Shown: positions 32,305 through 41,176 of the stretch, in pieces
Numbering within the stretch: position 1 is the stretch's first letter
Layout: every line of letters starts with the position of its first letter
NCBI RefSeq assembly: GCF_000011085.1
Contig: NC_006395.1
Location: forward strand, 124,001-188,000
Direction: 5' to 3'
DNA: 64,000 bases
Origin: Haloarcula marismortui ATCC 43049
Lineage (GTDB): Archaea; Halobacteriota; Halobacteria; Halobacteriales; Haloarculaceae
The notes under the pieces: model-generated
What the model saw: only the letters and a program-made list of their open reading frames with translations
The model's database searches: none
What the model was told of the DNA's origin: nothing
Translations under genes and position numbers: made by a program

Positions 32305-35172
32305 CTAGGACTCCCGGCCCGAAACGCTCCGTTCTTCGAACAGTGCTGTGAACAGTTTCCGCTGGACGGTCCGCACGTGCTGATAGAACGCTGGTGGCGA
32401 AATCGCAAGCATCGATGCGATGTCCTCACCGGAGTTTGTGCGCGGTGACTCGAAGTAGCCGCTGTAGTAGGCGGTCTGAATCACTTCGAGCTGTCGCTCC
32501 GTGAGGTCCGTGAGAAACTCCGAACTGCGGTCCTGCTCGATACCCCGTTCAAGCGTTTGTTTGCGCTTGAGTTTGACGCCGGAGAACGTGCTGTCGACCA
32601 ACTGTGCGATGTTTCGAACGTCAACGCTCTGGGGCACATCGACGACGAGTGTCGTTCCCTCCGGGTCTGCGGTCGCTTCCCGGAAGATAGCGCCGTGGTC
32701 GGCGAGTTCCAGCGCGAGGAACGGCTGTGACAGCTCCAGCCGCAGGACGCCGCTGTCAGTGTCGTCGTCACTTATCTGTGTCACGTCGTCGATCGTCGTC
32801 ATGTCAGCCGCAGCCGCCGCGACCGCTTGCACGTCAGCGTCTTCGACCGTCACAAACACGCTGTTACCGGCCGGTGCGTGCTGGATGCCGCCTTCGTAGG
32901 CAATAGTACATCCCGTTGACTGGGCGAGTCGCGACAGGAGGAACCGCTCGTCATCGATGACGAACTCGACGCGGGCCACCGACGTCGTGAGCAGCGCGTG
33001 TTTCCGTTCGATGCCGCTGAGTGCCGAGGCGATCGTCTCGCCGAGTTCGTGTAACACTGTGCGCGTTGTCTCATCGAACGCGTCTTTCGTGTCCGCATAG
33101 ATGGTGAGAATCCCGTGCCTGAGGTCGTTGTACACCAGCGGGATACTCAGGACAGAAAGGAAATCACGCGTGAGCGCGTCCGACCGCCACGGCGCGTTCC
33201 GAAGATCGGCGGCGACGTTGGATATCATCGTCACGTCGCCGGTCGCAGCCGTCTGGCCCGCGGGGTCGGTTTCGGAGGCCGCGACCGCGATTGACTGACT
33301 GTCGAGATACCCCTGTTCGGTGCCGGCCCACGCTCGCGGTTCGACGGTAGTACCGCCCGGGTTGACGCTCCCGATCCACGCGAATTTGAATCGGTCTGTG
33401 TCAGTGAGCCGTTCACAGACAGTGTGGGTGATCTCTTCCTTCGTTTCGGCGCTGACAATCGTCTGGTCGATCTCCCGAATCGTATTGTTGATCTGATTCA
33501 GAGCAGTCAGCTGCTCGTTCTGTCGCTGAAGTTCGCGGTCCTGTTTCCGAAGCTGGGATTCCCGGGCGACCCGGTCGAGGGCAGCCTCGGCGGTGGCGGC
33601 AAGCAGGTCGGTGAGTTCCTGTGTCACGTCGTCGAACGCCCCGACGGCCGTCGACCCAGCAACGAACACGCCGTGGTTGCCGAGCGGAATGAACATGACA
33701 CTACGGAGGTCGGTTGCCCGGTTTTCCAGTCGGTCCGACGTGTGGACATCGTCGAACACGAGTGTCTCATCCTTGACGAAGCTGTGGCTTGGAAGTGTGT
33801 CGGCATTCGTTCGGACGGCCGGGAGCGGCCCGTGGTGTTCGGTCATCGCCTGTGACTGTGCGACCGGGCGGAGTTCGTTCGTCTCGGCGTCGTGCAGATA
33901 GATGGCACTCGCGGAAACGTCGAACACACTGAGGACGTCATCGACAATGTGCTGGGCGATTTCCTGATTGGTTTCCGTGTAGAGGAACTCCCGTGCGGTC
34001 TCCTGTAGCGTCGTCAACGCTTCCTCACGCCGTTTCCGTTTCGTGATATCCCGACAGCTATACAGCAGTGTGCCGTCCTGAATGGAGACTTCGCGGACGT
34101 TGACCAGCAACGTGTGCTCGTGACCCGCTTTGTCGGTGACGGTACACTCGATGTTTTTGAGAACGCCCTTCTCGGCGAGTTCCGCTCGGTCGAACAGGTT
34201 CTCACCAAGGAGCGTGTCGATCGTTCCCTGCTGGCGGATCTCTTCGTCGGTGTAGCCGAAAATGAAGTGCACGTTCGGGCAGACGTAGGTGTAGTCCCCG
34301 GCCTCGTTCGTCATGAGGACGGTGTCGGTCATATTGCTGAGCGTGACCCGGTGGAGTTCCTCAGATTGACGGAGGTCACGGTCGAGGGTGACCTGCTCCG
34401 TGATGTCGATCCCTTCAATCACGATCGAGGTGACCTCGCCGAAGTCGTTCTCGACCGGCCGGACTGAAAGCTCGATAACGCGATTCGTAGCCGTGGCCGG
34501 CCGGTGAACGACTGCGTTACCGAACTGCCCGTCGCGTGCAGCCGCGACGAGGTTCCGGATGTCGCGTTCTGTCGCGTCGGACTGTGACCACCACGGCAGC
34601 GTCCAGAACAGGTCACCGATGACCGTGTCTGCGTCCGCATCAAGCATTGCTCGTCCCGTCTGATTCACACGGGTGAGCGAGCCGTCCGGATCGAGGACCC
34701 ACGTGGCCGTCTGTGTGTCGTGAAAGACGGCGTCGAACTGCCGTGCCCGTTCGCGCTGCGTGATCGCTTGCCGAGCGGACTGGAGCGCCTTCCCGGTTCG
34801 CTCAATCAACTCGTCTATCCGCAGGCCGTCCGTTCCTGTGAGGGGAACGTAGTCGGAAACGCCGGCCTCGATTGCCTCACTCGCTAGGGCTTCGCTTCCA
34901 TCCGTGGTCCCGAGAACGACTGGGAGGGCCGGAGCCGACTCTTGGAGCTGTCGGACCAGCCCAATCCCACTTTCGTCATCGAGTGACGCTCCCGTGACGA
35001 GACAATCGACCGAGCGCTGCCGAACGGTATCGAGGGCTTCCGATGTCGTCTCAACAGTGCGGATAGTGGCCTCGGTGCTTGCTGTGAGAGCTTCTGAGAA
35101 CGGCTCGCTCCAGGTCGTCGAACCGACAACAAGAACCTGAGCCGTGTCGAGTGGACTCCCGGCGTCTCTCAT
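32305..35172 (-). CDS. Bacterio-opsin-activator-like regulator (PAS/GAF sensor with HTH_10)
   Basis: 955 residues. Order: receiver-like domain (10-125), PAS (about 145-265), PAS (270-385), GAF (390-535), GAF (560-710), a Bat-type GAF/HTH-associated domain (715-875, SVARVEFVIDDERFLLSRLAQSTGCTIAYEGG), and the C-terminal HTH_10 helix-turn-helix FLTDLTERQLEVIQTAYYSGYFESPRTNSGEDIASMLAISPPAFYQHVRTVQRKLFTALFEE. The receiver reads CLVTGASLDDESG, so Gly replaces the phospho-acceptor Asp, and VSDYVPLTG lacks the Lys: it is a pseudo-receiver. It is a one-component sensor-regulator; the signal and targets are not known, but the shared 15-mer suggests autoregulation and control of gdhB. Confidence 0.9.
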   Translation of the reverse strand: MRDAGSPLDTAQVLVVGSTTWSEPFSEALTASTEATIRTVETTSEALDTVRQRSVDCLVTGASLDDESGIGLVRQLQESAPALPVVLGTTDGSEALASEAIEAGVSDYVPLTGTDGLRIDELIERTGKALQSARQAITQRERARQFDAVFHDTQTATWVLDPDGSLTRVNQTGRAMLDADADTVIGDLFWTLPWWSQSDATERDIRNLVAAARDGQFGNAVVHRPATATNRVIELSVRPVENDFGEVTSIVIEGIDITEQVTLDRDLRQSEELHRVTLSNMTDTVLMTNEAGDYTYVCPNVHFIFGYTDEEIRQQGTIDTLLGENLFDRAELAEKGVLKNIECTVTDKAGHEHTLLVNVREVSIQDGTLLYSCRDITKRKRREEALTTLQETAREFLYTETNQEIAQHIVDDVLSVFDVSASAIYLHDAETNELRPVAQSQAMTEHHGPLPAVRTNADTLPSHSFVKDETLVFDDVHTSDRLENRATDLRSVMFIPLGNHGVFVAGSTAVGAFDDVTQELTDLLAATAEAALDRVARESQLRKQDRELQRQNEQLTALNQINNTIREIDQTIVSAETKEEITHTVCERLTDTDRFKFAWIGSVNPGGTTVEPRAWAGTEQGYLDSQSIAVAASETDPAGQTAATGDVTMISNVAADLRNAPWRSDALTRDFLSVLSIPLVYNDLRHGILTIYADTKDAFDETTRTVLHELGETIASALSGIERKHALLTTSVARVEFVIDDERFLLSRLAQSTGCTIAYEGGIQHAPAGNSVFVTVEDADVQAVAAAAADMTTIDDVTQISDDDTDSGVLRLELSQPFLALELADHGAIFREATADPEGTTLVVDVPQSVDVRNIAQLVDSTFSGVKLKRKQTLERGIEQDRSSEFLTDLTERQLEVIQTAYYSGYFESPRTNSGEDIASMLAISPPAFYQHVRTVQRKLFTALFEERSVSGRES

Positions 35173-35518
35173 CTGCTGCTCCCGGGCGCGAAGCTATCGC
35201 TATGAACGGTGGCGCTAAGCGTGGCCGCTCGTTCGGGACGTCGACACCTGTCGGGAAAGGTATGGTTCAGTTGCCGCGTGCTGGATGAATGGTTCAATAA
35301 TAAACACCAGATTTCTGAACTCATTTGTTGGTGAATGATTTAATATTTACTTATTTCTGCGCTGATTTCGGGTGAGCGCCATGGGCCGGCGGCTGGGCCT
35401 CACGAAGACACATCACGGACATCCCGCAGGCACTGACGCACTGGTCTCGCTGCCATGCTTGAGAGCGCTCTGTCACCAAACAACACGATATTAAGGCCAT
35501 CCAGTGAGGAGGGGCACT
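35173..35518. other. Intergenic between the Bat-like gene and the RHH regulator
   Basis: 346 bases between divergent genes. AT-rich segments TAATATTTACTTATTTC (about 35340-35356) and CAATAATAAAC (35295-35305) are likely promoter elements. The latter belongs to the 15-bp inverted repeat copy. Confidence 0.5.
35291..35305. repeat. 15-bp perfect inverted-repeat partner, right copy
   Basis: GGTTCAATAATAAAC, reverse complement of 32287-32301. It lies about 119 bases upstream of the Bat-like gene start. The distance to the start is close to that of the left copy from the gdh operon, which suggests a shared operator. Confidence 0.7.
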
Positions 35519-36064
35519 ATGCCAACCGACCGCGTCACCGTCTCTCTCGACGAGGAGACCAAGGCGACGTTAGAGGGGCTGACCGACCGAACTGGGGAAA
35601 GCCAGAGCCAGCTGATCCGCGAGGCAATCGCATTCTACGCGGCAAACTTCGACTCGGCACACGCGAGTGACAGCGACCACCTCCAGACGTACTACGAGAT
35701 GCTCTCGACGGGCGAGCACGTCTTGCTGGACGTCGACTTGCTTCACGCACTCCTGAGTCAGTTTAGCGATCCGGCAGAACAGGACGAGGAGGTTCTCGAG
35801 ATGATCGATCAGGTGGCACAGTACCACGCTCAGGAATACGCTGAGCGGTTCGATTCGCTCGAAGATGTTCTCGAATGGCTCTCGCTGTGTGGGTTCCTGA
35901 CCGTTCGGCGGGACGAAAAAGGGAGTTTCCACGTGGTGTTCCCATCCGAGTCGGTGCGGTGGTTGATGATTCGGTTCATCCGTGGTAGCATCGCCGACCT
36001 CCCGTTCGAAATTGAAGTCGACGAGAGTGTTTCGAAAGTTCTACTGAGAGAGCGAGAACCGTGA
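35519..36064 (+). CDS. Ribbon-helix-helix (CopG-type) regulator
   Basis: 181 residues from MPTDRVTVSLDEETKATLEGLTDRTGESQSQLIREAIAFYAAN. The first 45 residues form a ribbon-helix-helix DNA-binding domain, with the beta strand RVTVSLD and helices as in CopG/MetJ-type proteins. The C-terminal 130 residues are helical and acidic (EMLSTGEHVLLDVDLLHALLSQFSDPAEQDEEVLEMIDQVAQYHAQEYAERFDSLEDVLEWLSLCGFLTVRRDEKGSFHVVFPSES), probably a ligand or dimer domain. It is followed 180 bases later on the same strand by the transporter-hyuA-hyuB operon, which it may control. An ATG at 35504 would add five residues. Confidence 0.8.
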   Translation: MPTDRVTVSLDEETKATLEGLTDRTGESQSQLIREAIAFYAANFDSAHASDSDHLQTYYEMLSTGEHVLLDVDLLHALLSQFSDPAEQDEEVLEMIDQVAQYHAQEYAERFDSLEDVLEWLSLCGFLTVRRDEKGSFHVVFPSESVRWLMIRFIRGSIADLPFEIEVDESVSKVLLREREP

Positions 36065-36245
36065 ATACCCCCGGCACGGGACGTAAACAGACTCAAATCG
36101 GTGGGTGTGGGGGTTCTTACTAGTTCACACACTTGGTGACACAGACACAGGGTTCATACGACCGATGTTCCGGCCACACACAGGTCTTAACAATGTTTTT
36201 CATTACCTGCTGGGACCGTGACAGTGGCTATCAAAACTAACAATC

Positions 36246-37454
36246 ATGAGCATTACAAAACGACTCAAAGCCGTCGGCCCGGGAGCGATGGTCGCCGCCG
36301 CGTTCATCGGCCCAGGCACGGTCACGACTGCGAGTGTTACCGGGGCGGAGTTTGGCTACGCACTCCTGTGGACAATGGTCTTCTCAATTGTTGCAACGAT
36401 CGTTCTCCAGGAAATGAGTGCGCGACTGGGTCTTGTCTCGGGGGAGGGGCTCGGCGAAGCACTTCGAGAGCGGTTCGACAATCAGATCGTCGAGTACGTG
36501 AGTATATTCCTCGTTGTCGGCGCGATCGGCGTCGGGACCGCCGCCTACGAGGCCGGGAATATCCTCGGCGGTGCCGCAGGGCTCGCGACGATTACTGGTA
36601 TCGACTCGACGGTGTGGGGGGTCGTGATGGGACTCGTGGCCGGACTCCTGCTCTACACTGGGCGCTACAAGCTGATCGAGCGAGCGCTCATTGGTCTGGT
36701 TGCCGTGATGGCGTTCTCGTTCGTAGCATCGGCGATCCTCATCGGTCCCGATCCCGGTGCGATTGCGATGGGGTTCGTCCCCGGTATCCCCTCGGGGTCG
36801 CTGTACCTCATCACCGGCCTCATCGGAACGACCATCGTCGGGTACAACCTGTTCCTGCATGCGAGTAACGTCCAGGAGCGGTGGAGCGGTCCCGACGATA
36901 TCGGCCACTCCCGCATCGACACGGTGCTCTCGATCGTCGCAGGCGGCGTCATCACGATTACGATTATGGTCACCGCGGCTGCAGCGTTCGAGCCAGGAAC
37001 CCAGATCAGCGATATCGGCCGGATGGCCGAACAGCTGCGACCCATCGCGGGTCCGTACGCCGAACTGTTCTTCAGCATCGGCATCTTTGCCGCCGGGTTC
37101 ACGAGCGCGACGACAGCACCACTCGCGGGCGCGTGGGCGACCACAGGTGCACTCGGCTGGGATTCGGATATGCAGAGCACACAGTTCCGTGCGGTCTGGG
37201 GGACGATCCTCAGTGTCGGGGTTCTTTCGGTGTTGCTGGGCGGCAGCCCCGTCCAGATCATCGTGTTTGCACAGGTGGTCAACGGGATTTTATTGCCGAT
37301 CGTCGCGGTATTCCTGATATACGCGATGAACCAGCGGGACCTCCTCGGCGAGTACACGAACGGGTCGATTGCGAACGCCCTCGGCGCGATTGTGACGCTC
37401 ATCGTCGTGTGGCTCGGCGTTCGGACGCTGCTCAGCGTCGCGGGGGTGCTGTAG
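36246..37454 (+). CDS. NRAMP-family transporter, non-canonical (lacks DPGN and MPH metal motifs)
   Basis: 402 residues with about 11 hydrophobic helices. The helix-1 region of NRAMP is recognisable in GAMVAAAFIGPGTVTTASVTGAEFGYALLW, but the metal-binding DPGN is replaced by GPGT. Helix 6 has IVGYNLFLHASNVQERW in place of the MPHNLYLHS pattern, so the ion-binding Met and His are missing. Such NRAMP-related proteins probably do not carry Mn2+ or Fe2+. B. subtilis YcsG, a relative, lies in an operon with 5-oxoprolinase genes. It is immediately followed by HyuA (ATG at 37455, next to its stop TAG), so an organic substrate such as 5-oxoproline or a hydantoin is plausible. Confidence 0.84.
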   Translation: MSITKRLKAVGPGAMVAAAFIGPGTVTTASVTGAEFGYALLWTMVFSIVATIVLQEMSARLGLVSGEGLGEALRERFDNQIVEYVSIFLVVGAIGVGTAAYEAGNILGGAAGLATITGIDSTVWGVVMGLVAGLLLYTGRYKLIERALIGLVAVMAFSFVASAILIGPDPGAIAMGFVPGIPSGSLYLITGLIGTTIVGYNLFLHASNVQERWSGPDDIGHSRIDTVLSIVAGGVITITIMVTAAAAFEPGTQISDIGRMAEQLRPIAGPYAELFFSIGIFAAGFTSATTAPLAGAWATTGALGWDSDMQSTQFRAVWGTILSVGVLSVLLGGSPVQIIVFAQVVNGILLPIVAVFLIYAMNQRDLLGEYTNGSIANALGAIVTLIVVWLGVRTLLSVAGVL

Positions 37455-39449
37455 ATGGGAGACCGGCGGATCGGCGTCGACGTCGGTGGAACGTTCACCG
37501 ATGTGACGCTGTCGCTCGACGGCGAACTCGTGACCGCGAAAGTCCCGAGCACTGAAGACCAGAGCGAGGGCGTTATCGCCGGGATCGAGAAGGCCTGTGA
37601 CGCGGCCGACATCGACCCGGAGACTGTGAGCGAGTTCTCTCATGCGATGACCGTCTCAGTCAACGCGCTCCTCGAAGAGAACGGCGCAAAGACGGCACTC
37701 GTCACAACCGATGGATTCCGGGATGTTCTGGAAATCGGCCGCCAAGACCGCCCGTCGCTGTACGACCTATCCGCCGAAAAGCCAACACCGCTGGTTCCCA
37801 GACGCCGACGCTTCGAAGTGTCCGAGCGGACGACCACCGACGGCGTCGAACAGCCCGTCAACGAGGACGAAGTGCGGTCAATCGCCGAGCAGTTGCGCGA
37901 AATAGATATCGAGTCCGTTGCCGTCTCGCTCTTGCATGCATACGCGCACCCGGAAAACGAAAGCCAGGTGGCAGAAATCCTGCGCGACGAACTCGATGTT
38001 CCCGTCTCAGCCTCCCACGAAGTCCTCGCTGAGTTCCGCGAGTACGAACGAACGTCAACGACGGCCGTCGACGCATACGTACGCCCGGCGATTGACCACT
38101 ACGTCAGTCGCCTCACCGACCGAGCGCGGGAACTCGGAGTCCCACAGCCCCGAATTATGCAGGCCAACGGCGGCATCACCGATGCCGACACTGTCAGGCG
38201 GAACGCCGTGACGACCGTCCTCTCGGGCCCTGCCGCCGGGGTCGTTGGGGCAGGGTCGATGGCGGCCGACGAACAGGACGGGCTCGTTACGTTCGATATG
38301 GGCGGGACCTCCAGCGACGTGAGTCTCGTCCGCGATGGCGAAGCCGAACGGACGACGGAGGGCGTCATCAACGAGCGGCCGATCAAGACGCCGATGGTCG
38401 ACGTCGAAACAGTCGGTGCAGGTGGCGGGTCCATCGCCTGGGTCGACGCCGGGGGCGCACTCCGCATCGGACCGCGCTCTGCCGGAGCCGACCCCGGCCC
38501 TGCCTGCTACGGGAAGGGCGGAACTGAGCCGACGGTCACCGACGCGAATCTCGTGCTGGGCTATATTGGTGAGAGCACGAGTCTGGGTGGCGAACTCTCG
38601 CTCGATTCGGATGCGGCCTACGACGCGCTTGCAGATCTCGCCGACGAGGCGGGTTTCGACGGGCCCGTAGAAGCCGCCCGTGGCGTCTACCGCGTCGCAA
38701 ACGCGAACATGACCAGGGCCATCCGTTCTGTGACCGTCGAGCGCGGGTACGACCCGCGGAAGTTCGAGCTCGCCGCGTTCGGGGGTGCCGGGCCGATGCA
38801 CGCGGTATCCATCGCGGATAGCCTCGATATCGACCGGGTGGTGATTCCACGCGCCTCAGGTGTGCTGTCGGCATACGGTCTGCTCGCGGCCGACGAGAAG
38901 CGCGACGCAGTACGGACGTATCAGCGGTCACTCGACGCGGTCGACCCAGAGGATGTTGACACAGTCTACGAGGAGTTGTCCGAAGAACTGCTGGCTGAGG
39001 TCAGTGACCGCGAGGCGGCGACAGTACGGTACTCCGCCGACTTCCGGTACGCCGGCCAGAGTTTCGAGCTTACCGTGGATGTCGACCGACCGTTTGACAC
39101 CGCGGACGCCCGCGAGCGGTTCGCCGAAGCCCACGAGTCTGCCTACGGCTATCGAGCGGACGAGTCGGTCGACCTGGTGAACTGTCGCGTGACGACGACC
39201 GTCGAACGGAGCGCGCCGCCGGTCAAGTACACTGCCGAAGGCGACCCACAGAAGGGCCCTCGAGAGGCGGTGTTCGCCGACGAGGTCCGCGAAACCCCGG
39301 TCTACGAGCGAGCGAAACTGCAACCACAGGATAGCATCGACGGCCCCGCGATTGTCGAGGGCGATGAGAGCACAATCGTCATCCCACCGGCGTGGAACGT
39401 CCGGGTGCGCGATGACGGGACACTGACAGCGGCGGTGAGCGACACATGA
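37455..39449 (+). CDS. hyuA: Hydantoinase/oxoprolinase subunit A
   Basis: 664 residues. The N-terminal Hydant_A_N domain begins RRIGVDVGGTFTDVTLSLDGELVTAKVPS, an ATP-binding motif of the acetate-kinase/Hsp70 fold. The Hydantoinase_A domain carries QANGGITDADTVRRNAVTTVLSGPAAGVVGAG and FDMGGTSSDVSLVRDGE, followed by ETVGAGGGSIAWVDAGGALRIGPRSAGADPGPACYGKGG. It performs the ATP-dependent ring opening of hydantoins or 5-oxoproline together with HyuB; which of the two substrates, or acetone or acetophenone carboxylase chemistry, cannot be settled. It begins directly after the transporter and overlaps hyuB by four bases. Confidence 0.9.
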   Translation: MGDRRIGVDVGGTFTDVTLSLDGELVTAKVPSTEDQSEGVIAGIEKACDAADIDPETVSEFSHAMTVSVNALLEENGAKTALVTTDGFRDVLEIGRQDRPSLYDLSAEKPTPLVPRRRRFEVSERTTTDGVEQPVNEDEVRSIAEQLREIDIESVAVSLLHAYAHPENESQVAEILRDELDVPVSASHEVLAEFREYERTSTTAVDAYVRPAIDHYVSRLTDRARELGVPQPRIMQANGGITDADTVRRNAVTTVLSGPAAGVVGAGSMAADEQDGLVTFDMGGTSSDVSLVRDGEAERTTEGVINERPIKTPMVDVETVGAGGGSIAWVDAGGALRIGPRSAGADPGPACYGKGGTEPTVTDANLVLGYIGESTSLGGELSLDSDAAYDALADLADEAGFDGPVEAARGVYRVANANMTRAIRSVTVERGYDPRKFELAAFGGAGPMHAVSIADSLDIDRVVIPRASGVLSAYGLLAADEKRDAVRTYQRSLDAVDPEDVDTVYEELSEELLAEVSDREAATVRYSADFRYAGQSFELTVDVDRPFDTADARERFAEAHESAYGYRADESVDLVNCRVTTTVERSAPPVKYTAEGDPQKGPREAVFADEVRETPVYERAKLQPQDSIDGPAIVEGDESTIVIPPAWNVRVRDDGTLTAAVSDT

Positions 39450-41074
39450 ACGACGAAGCTACGACATCGAGTGACGGACAGGAGACAATCGACCCTGTAA
39501 CGCTGGAAATCCTCAGGAACCAGCTAGAAAGCGTTGCAACCGAGATGGGCCACGTGCTCATCCGCGGGGCGTACTCCCCGAACATCAAGGAGCGACAGGA
39601 CTGTTCGACGGCGCTCTTCGACGCGTCGGGTCGGATGGTCGCACAGGCGGAACACATCCCGGTCCACCTCGGCGCGATGCCCGATGCGGTGGATATTGTC
39701 CTCGAAAAAGACCCGAAACCGGGCGACGTGTTCATCGTCAACGACCCGTTCGCCGGCGGGACGCACCTTCCGGACATCACGCTCGTCTCGACGATCGCAC
39801 CAAACGACGAGGTGATTGGATACGCTGTCTCGCGGGCTCATCACGCCGACGTGGGCGGAAGTTCGCCGGGGAGTATGCCACCGGGCGCACAGGAGATTTA
39901 CGAGGAGGGACTCCGACTGCCGGCAGTTCGGCTCGTCGACGGCGGCGAACCCAACGAGGCGGTCCACGACCTCATCCGTGCCAACGTCCGGACGCCAGAC
40001 GAGCGTGAGGCGGACCTCCGGGCCCAGCGCGCCGCCAACGCCCGGGCCGAGGAACGCATCGGTGAACTCCTCGAAGAACACGGGCCGACGCTGCTCGACG
40101 CATTCAATGCCGTCATCGAGTACTCCCGCGAGCGGGTCAAGGCTGAACTCGATGCTCTCCCGGACGGAACGTATCGCGCGAAGGATATCCTCGAAGGTGA
40201 CGGTGTGACCGATACCGACATCCCGATTGACGTGGCCGTCACCATCGATGGGGCCTCGATAGCTGTCGACTTCACCGGGACTGCCGACCAGGTGGCGGGC
40301 AACCTGAACGCGCCGCTTTCAGTCGCGAAGAGCGCGGTCTACTTCGTCGTCCGAGCTATCACCGACCCGGAGATTCCGCCGAACCACGGCTGTTACGAGC
40401 CGGTGTCCGTATCCGCACCCGAAGGGTCAGTGCTCAATCCGAACCCGCCAGCCGCGGTCGTCGGCGGCAACGTCGAGACCAGCCAGCGCGTCATGGATGT
40501 CACGCTGGCGGCGCTCGCCACGGCAGTCCCCGACAAAGTCCCTGCCGGTGGACAGGGAACGATGAACAACCTCATCATCGGCGACCGAACTGGTGAGTTT
40601 ACTTACTACGAGACCATCGGCGGTGGGTTCGGTGCCCGACCCGAGAAAGACGGGATGGACGGCGTGCAGGTCGGCATGACGAACACGCTCAATACGCCCG
40701 TCGAGGCGATGGAGACAGAGTATCCGCTCCGGGTCGAGCGGTACGCGCTGCGTCCGTCAAGCGGCGGCGACGGTCGATACCGCGGCGGGCTGGGGCTCGA
40801 ACGCACCGTCACCGTCGAGACCGACGCCACCGTGTCACTGCTGACGGAGCGCCGGCGGACGGCCCCTGCTGGAATCGCTGGCGGCGAGGACGGCACGACA
40901 GGGGAGAATCTGGTCGACGGCGAGCCAGTCCCTGCCAAGGCCTCCATTGATATCGAGGCTGGGACGACCGTCTCCGTCCGAACGCCTGGCGGCGGCGGAC
41001 ACGGCAACCCAGCAGAGCGGGACCCGGAAGCGAGAGAGCGTGACCGACGCGATGGGAAGGCAGACGAGGGGTAG
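39446..41074 (+). CDS. hyuB: Hydantoinase/oxoprolinase subunit B
   Basis: 542 residues, Hydantoinase_B family. Visible landmarks are the N-terminal DPVTLEILRNQLESVATEMGHVLIRGAYSPNIKERQDCSTALFDASGRMVAQAEHIPVHLGAMPDAV, then NDPFAGGTHLPDITLVS, SRAHHADVGGSSPGSMPPGAQEIYEEGLRLPAVRLV, and the distal RYALRPSSGGDGRYRGGLGLERTVTVE and AGTTVSVRTPGGGGHGNPAERD. The HHADVGG motif probably holds a metal. ATGA overlap with hyuA shows a coupled heteromer. The operon RHH-NRAMP-hyuA-hyuB looks like an uptake-and-hydrolysis module. Confidence 0.9.
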   Translation: MNDEATTSSDGQETIDPVTLEILRNQLESVATEMGHVLIRGAYSPNIKERQDCSTALFDASGRMVAQAEHIPVHLGAMPDAVDIVLEKDPKPGDVFIVNDPFAGGTHLPDITLVSTIAPNDEVIGYAVSRAHHADVGGSSPGSMPPGAQEIYEEGLRLPAVRLVDGGEPNEAVHDLIRANVRTPDEREADLRAQRAANARAEERIGELLEEHGPTLLDAFNAVIEYSRERVKAELDALPDGTYRAKDILEGDGVTDTDIPIDVAVTIDGASIAVDFTGTADQVAGNLNAPLSVAKSAVYFVVRAITDPEIPPNHGCYEPVSVSAPEGSVLNPNPPAAVVGGNVETSQRVMDVTLAALATAVPDKVPAGGQGTMNNLIIGDRTGEFTYYETIGGGFGARPEKDGMDGVQVGMTNTLNTPVEAMETEYPLRVERYALRPSSGGDGRYRGGLGLERTVTVETDATVSLLTERRRTAPAGIAGGEDGTTGENLVDGEPVPAKASIDIEAGTTVSVRTPGGGGHGNPAERDPEARERDRRDGKADEG

Positions 41075-41176
41075 CGTCTCGATTCGGTTGCTCCCTGATA
41101 GAACGCGACCGGGCTGTGGAGTGGCGTGTTTCGAGCGCTACGCTCATACGAGTGGGATACAATACTGTGTATTGAT

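Noticed and set aside
32287-35305. The 15-bp inverted pair as ends of a transposable or invertible segment around the Bat-like gene.
   Set aside because: No target duplication, recombinase or element structure was seen, and both copies sit at similar distances upstream of genes, favouring an operator.
36246-37454. Mn2+/Fe2+ transporter MntH.
   Set aside because: The fold matches NRAMP but the metal ligands in helix 1 and helix 6 are missing.
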